The notes below the pieces were generated by a model. It was not told the origin of the DNA. It searched no databases and saw only the letters and a list, made by a program, of their open reading frames with translations. Shown here one piece after another: positions 62,994 through 64,000 of a DNA stretch of 64,000 nucleotides. The position numbers and the translations under genes are program-made. Every line of letters begins with the position of its first letter. Position 1 is the stretch's first letter. This DNA is from Bacillus thermotolerans (GTDB taxonomy: Bacteria > Bacillota > Bacilli > Bacillales > Domibacillaceae), in contig NZ_JWJE02000012.1 in NCBI RefSeq assembly GCF_000812025.2, positions 1 through 64,000 of the forward strand. The letters run 5' to 3'.

Positions 62994-63830
62994 TTACCTT
63001 TTGAACGTCCATTCATCATTTTCATACTTTTCCTTTGCCAGCTTTTCTACATAAGCCATCTGCTCAGCAGAAAGCTCAAGCGGTTCGAGCTCAATGTTAA
63101 GCCCTTCTTCAAATCCTTTCTTGAAGGCTTCAGAGGCCATGGTGAAAGTAATCGGCCGGGCACTGATGTCATTCATTGCTACTGCTTTGTTCTTAAACGC
63201 CCGCTGCATACGTTCTTTTACACGTTCATTCGGATATGTAAATAAGCTGAACAGCTTGTCCTCATCAAGGTCGAGCAGAATCGAACCATGCTGCAGGATC
63301 ACGCCCTTTTGCCTTGTCTGGGCACTGCCGGCTACCTTCCGTCCCTCTACGACGAGCTCATACCAGCTCGGCGCATCAAAACAAACAGAGGATCGAGGGT
63401 TTTTCAGGCTTTGCTTCTCTTCCTCCGTGCGCGGAATAGCAAAGTAAGCCTCCAGTCCAAGATGATGAAAACCTTTTAGGATTCCTTCAGAGATCACCCG
63501 GTAGGCTTCTGTTACCCCTTCCGGCATCTCAGGATGCTCCTCAGTAACAATGACGCTGTATGTCAGCTCATGCTCGTGAAGCACACCTCTTCCTCCAGTC
63601 GGACGACGAACAAAGCCGAGTCCGTGCTGCTTGAGCGCCTCAAAGTTTATTTCTTTTTTTGCTTTTTGAAAATAACCAATCGACAACGCCGCTGGCTCCC
63701 AGCCATAAAAGCGTATGACTGGCGGAATGCGTCCTTCACTGTGCCATTCCAGCAAGGCTTCATCCATTGCCATATTGAAGCTGGCGGATTGACGACCAGA
63801 ATCAACAAATTTCCATGTTTCCTTTTTCAT
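62994..63830 (-). CDS. lipM: Octanoyl-[GcvH]:protein N-octanoyltransferase LipM
   Basis: Moves octanoate from acyl carrier protein to GcvH in lipoate assembly, 278 residues. Biotin/lipoate ligase-like fold with [17 protein letters not shown], catalytic Cys150 ([12 protein letters not shown]) and Lys165 (GRKVAGSA). The product pathway provides the lipoyl group needed by BkdB (bkd operon in this window). It matches B. subtilis yqhM. ATG at 63830. Confidence 0.94.
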   Translation of the reverse strand: MKKETWKFVDSGRQSASFNMAMDEALLEWHSEGRIPPVIRFYGWEPAALSIGYFQKAKKEINFEALKQHGLGFVRRPTGGRGVLHEHELTYSVIVTEEHPEMPEGVTEAYRVISEGILKGFHHLGLEAYFAIPRTEEEKQSLKNPRSSVCFDAPSWYELVVEGRKVAGSAQTRQKGVILQHGSILLDLDEDKLFSLFTYPNERVKERMQRAFKNKAVAMNDISARPITFTMASEAFKKGFEEGLNIELEPLELSAEQMAYVEKLAKEKYENDEWTFKR

Positions 63831-63930
63831 TATGTATGCCGCCTTTTATTAGGAATTCACTCAACTAGTGTACCAAAACCGGTTCAAAAAACAAAGAATT
63901 AGATTCATAGTAAAAACACATCTATTTCTT

Positions 63931-63959
63931 TTGATTCTTCTTTCTCTCACGTTTATAAT
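63931..63959 (+). promoter_or_regulatory. Promoter of the next plus-strand gene
   Basis: TTGATT (63931-63936), 17-base spacer, TATAAT (63954-63959). GGAAGGAG follows, and a TTG occupies the last three bases of the window. A start codon there is likely; by synteny the gene could be the rhodanese yqhL, but none of it is visible. Confidence 0.65.
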
Positions 63960-64000
63960 AGAATGCAGTGTTACTTGTTTACTAGGAAGGAGTGTTCTTG

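Overview
The window is a chromosomal segment of an endospore-forming member of the Bacillaceae. Evidence is the complete spoIIIA operon (AA to AH), spo0A and spoIVB, together with gene order that follows the yqh-yqi-yqj region of Bacillus subtilis almost throughout. It is not B. subtilis itself. Methylmalonyl-CoA mutase genes (mutA, mutB, meaB), a B12-dependent ribonucleotide reductase, an MgtC-type membrane protein and a YdbM-like acyl-CoA dehydrogenase are present. From recalled synteny, ptb, mntR, yqhV and full-length buk are absent where they would be expected. I cannot name the genus from the sequence alone.

Layout. 1-580: 3' end of an IS1182-type transposase and its terminator. 591-3123: yqkB, a YqzH-like gene, yqjQ and yqjP. 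3290-6521: a proline T-box leader with proI, then namA and rnz. 6662-11137: a DUF1694 gene, DNA polymerase IV, a class III aminotransferase and an M20 peptidase. 11276-20514: a propionyl-CoA/methylmalonyl-CoA block (yqjD, mce, then meaB-mutB-mutA), interrupted by a 31-codon prli42 gene, yqjA and brxB. 20748-22985: a DUF1002 protein, a decayed transposase tail with a GC-rich repeat, and an AraC regulator. 23041-31611: the branched-chain amino acid (bkd) operon with its sigma-54 activator gene. 31736-38564: yqzF, yqiK, spo0A, spoIVB, mgtC-like, recN, argR. 38827-48126: tlyA, dxs, ispA, xseB, xseA, folD, nusB, yqhY, accC, accB. 48336-53474: spoIIIAH to spoIIIAA. 53620-63830: acyl-CoA dehydrogenase, efp, pepP-like, aroQ, yqhR, yqhQ, yqhP, yqhO, nrdJ, lipM. 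The window ends just at the promoter and ribosome binding site of a further plus-strand gene.

How the genes fit together. Leucine dehydrogenase and the BKD complex convert Leu, Ile and Val to branched acyl-CoAs, which prime branched fatty acids or are oxidised. Propionyl-CoA from Ile/Val can pass through the YqjD carboxylase subunit, the epimerase and MutAB to succinyl-CoA. The phosphotransbutyrylase/butyrate kinase arm that normally sits in the bkd operon has been lost: ptb is missing and buk is reduced to a 142-residue N-terminal domain without the phosphate-binding motif. The class II ribonucleotide reductase and MutAB both need adenosylcobalamin.

Regulatory elements readable from sequence include a Pro-specific T-box, a near-consensus sigma-54 promoter for the bcd operon, a sigma-H promoter overlapped by a Spo0A box before spo0A, a sigma-E promoter before spoIIIAA, and tandem NrdR-like boxes before nrdJ. 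The most unusual points are the truncated butyrate kinase, an ATT start codon for spoIIIAD, and the GC-rich interspersed repeat at 21798-21925.
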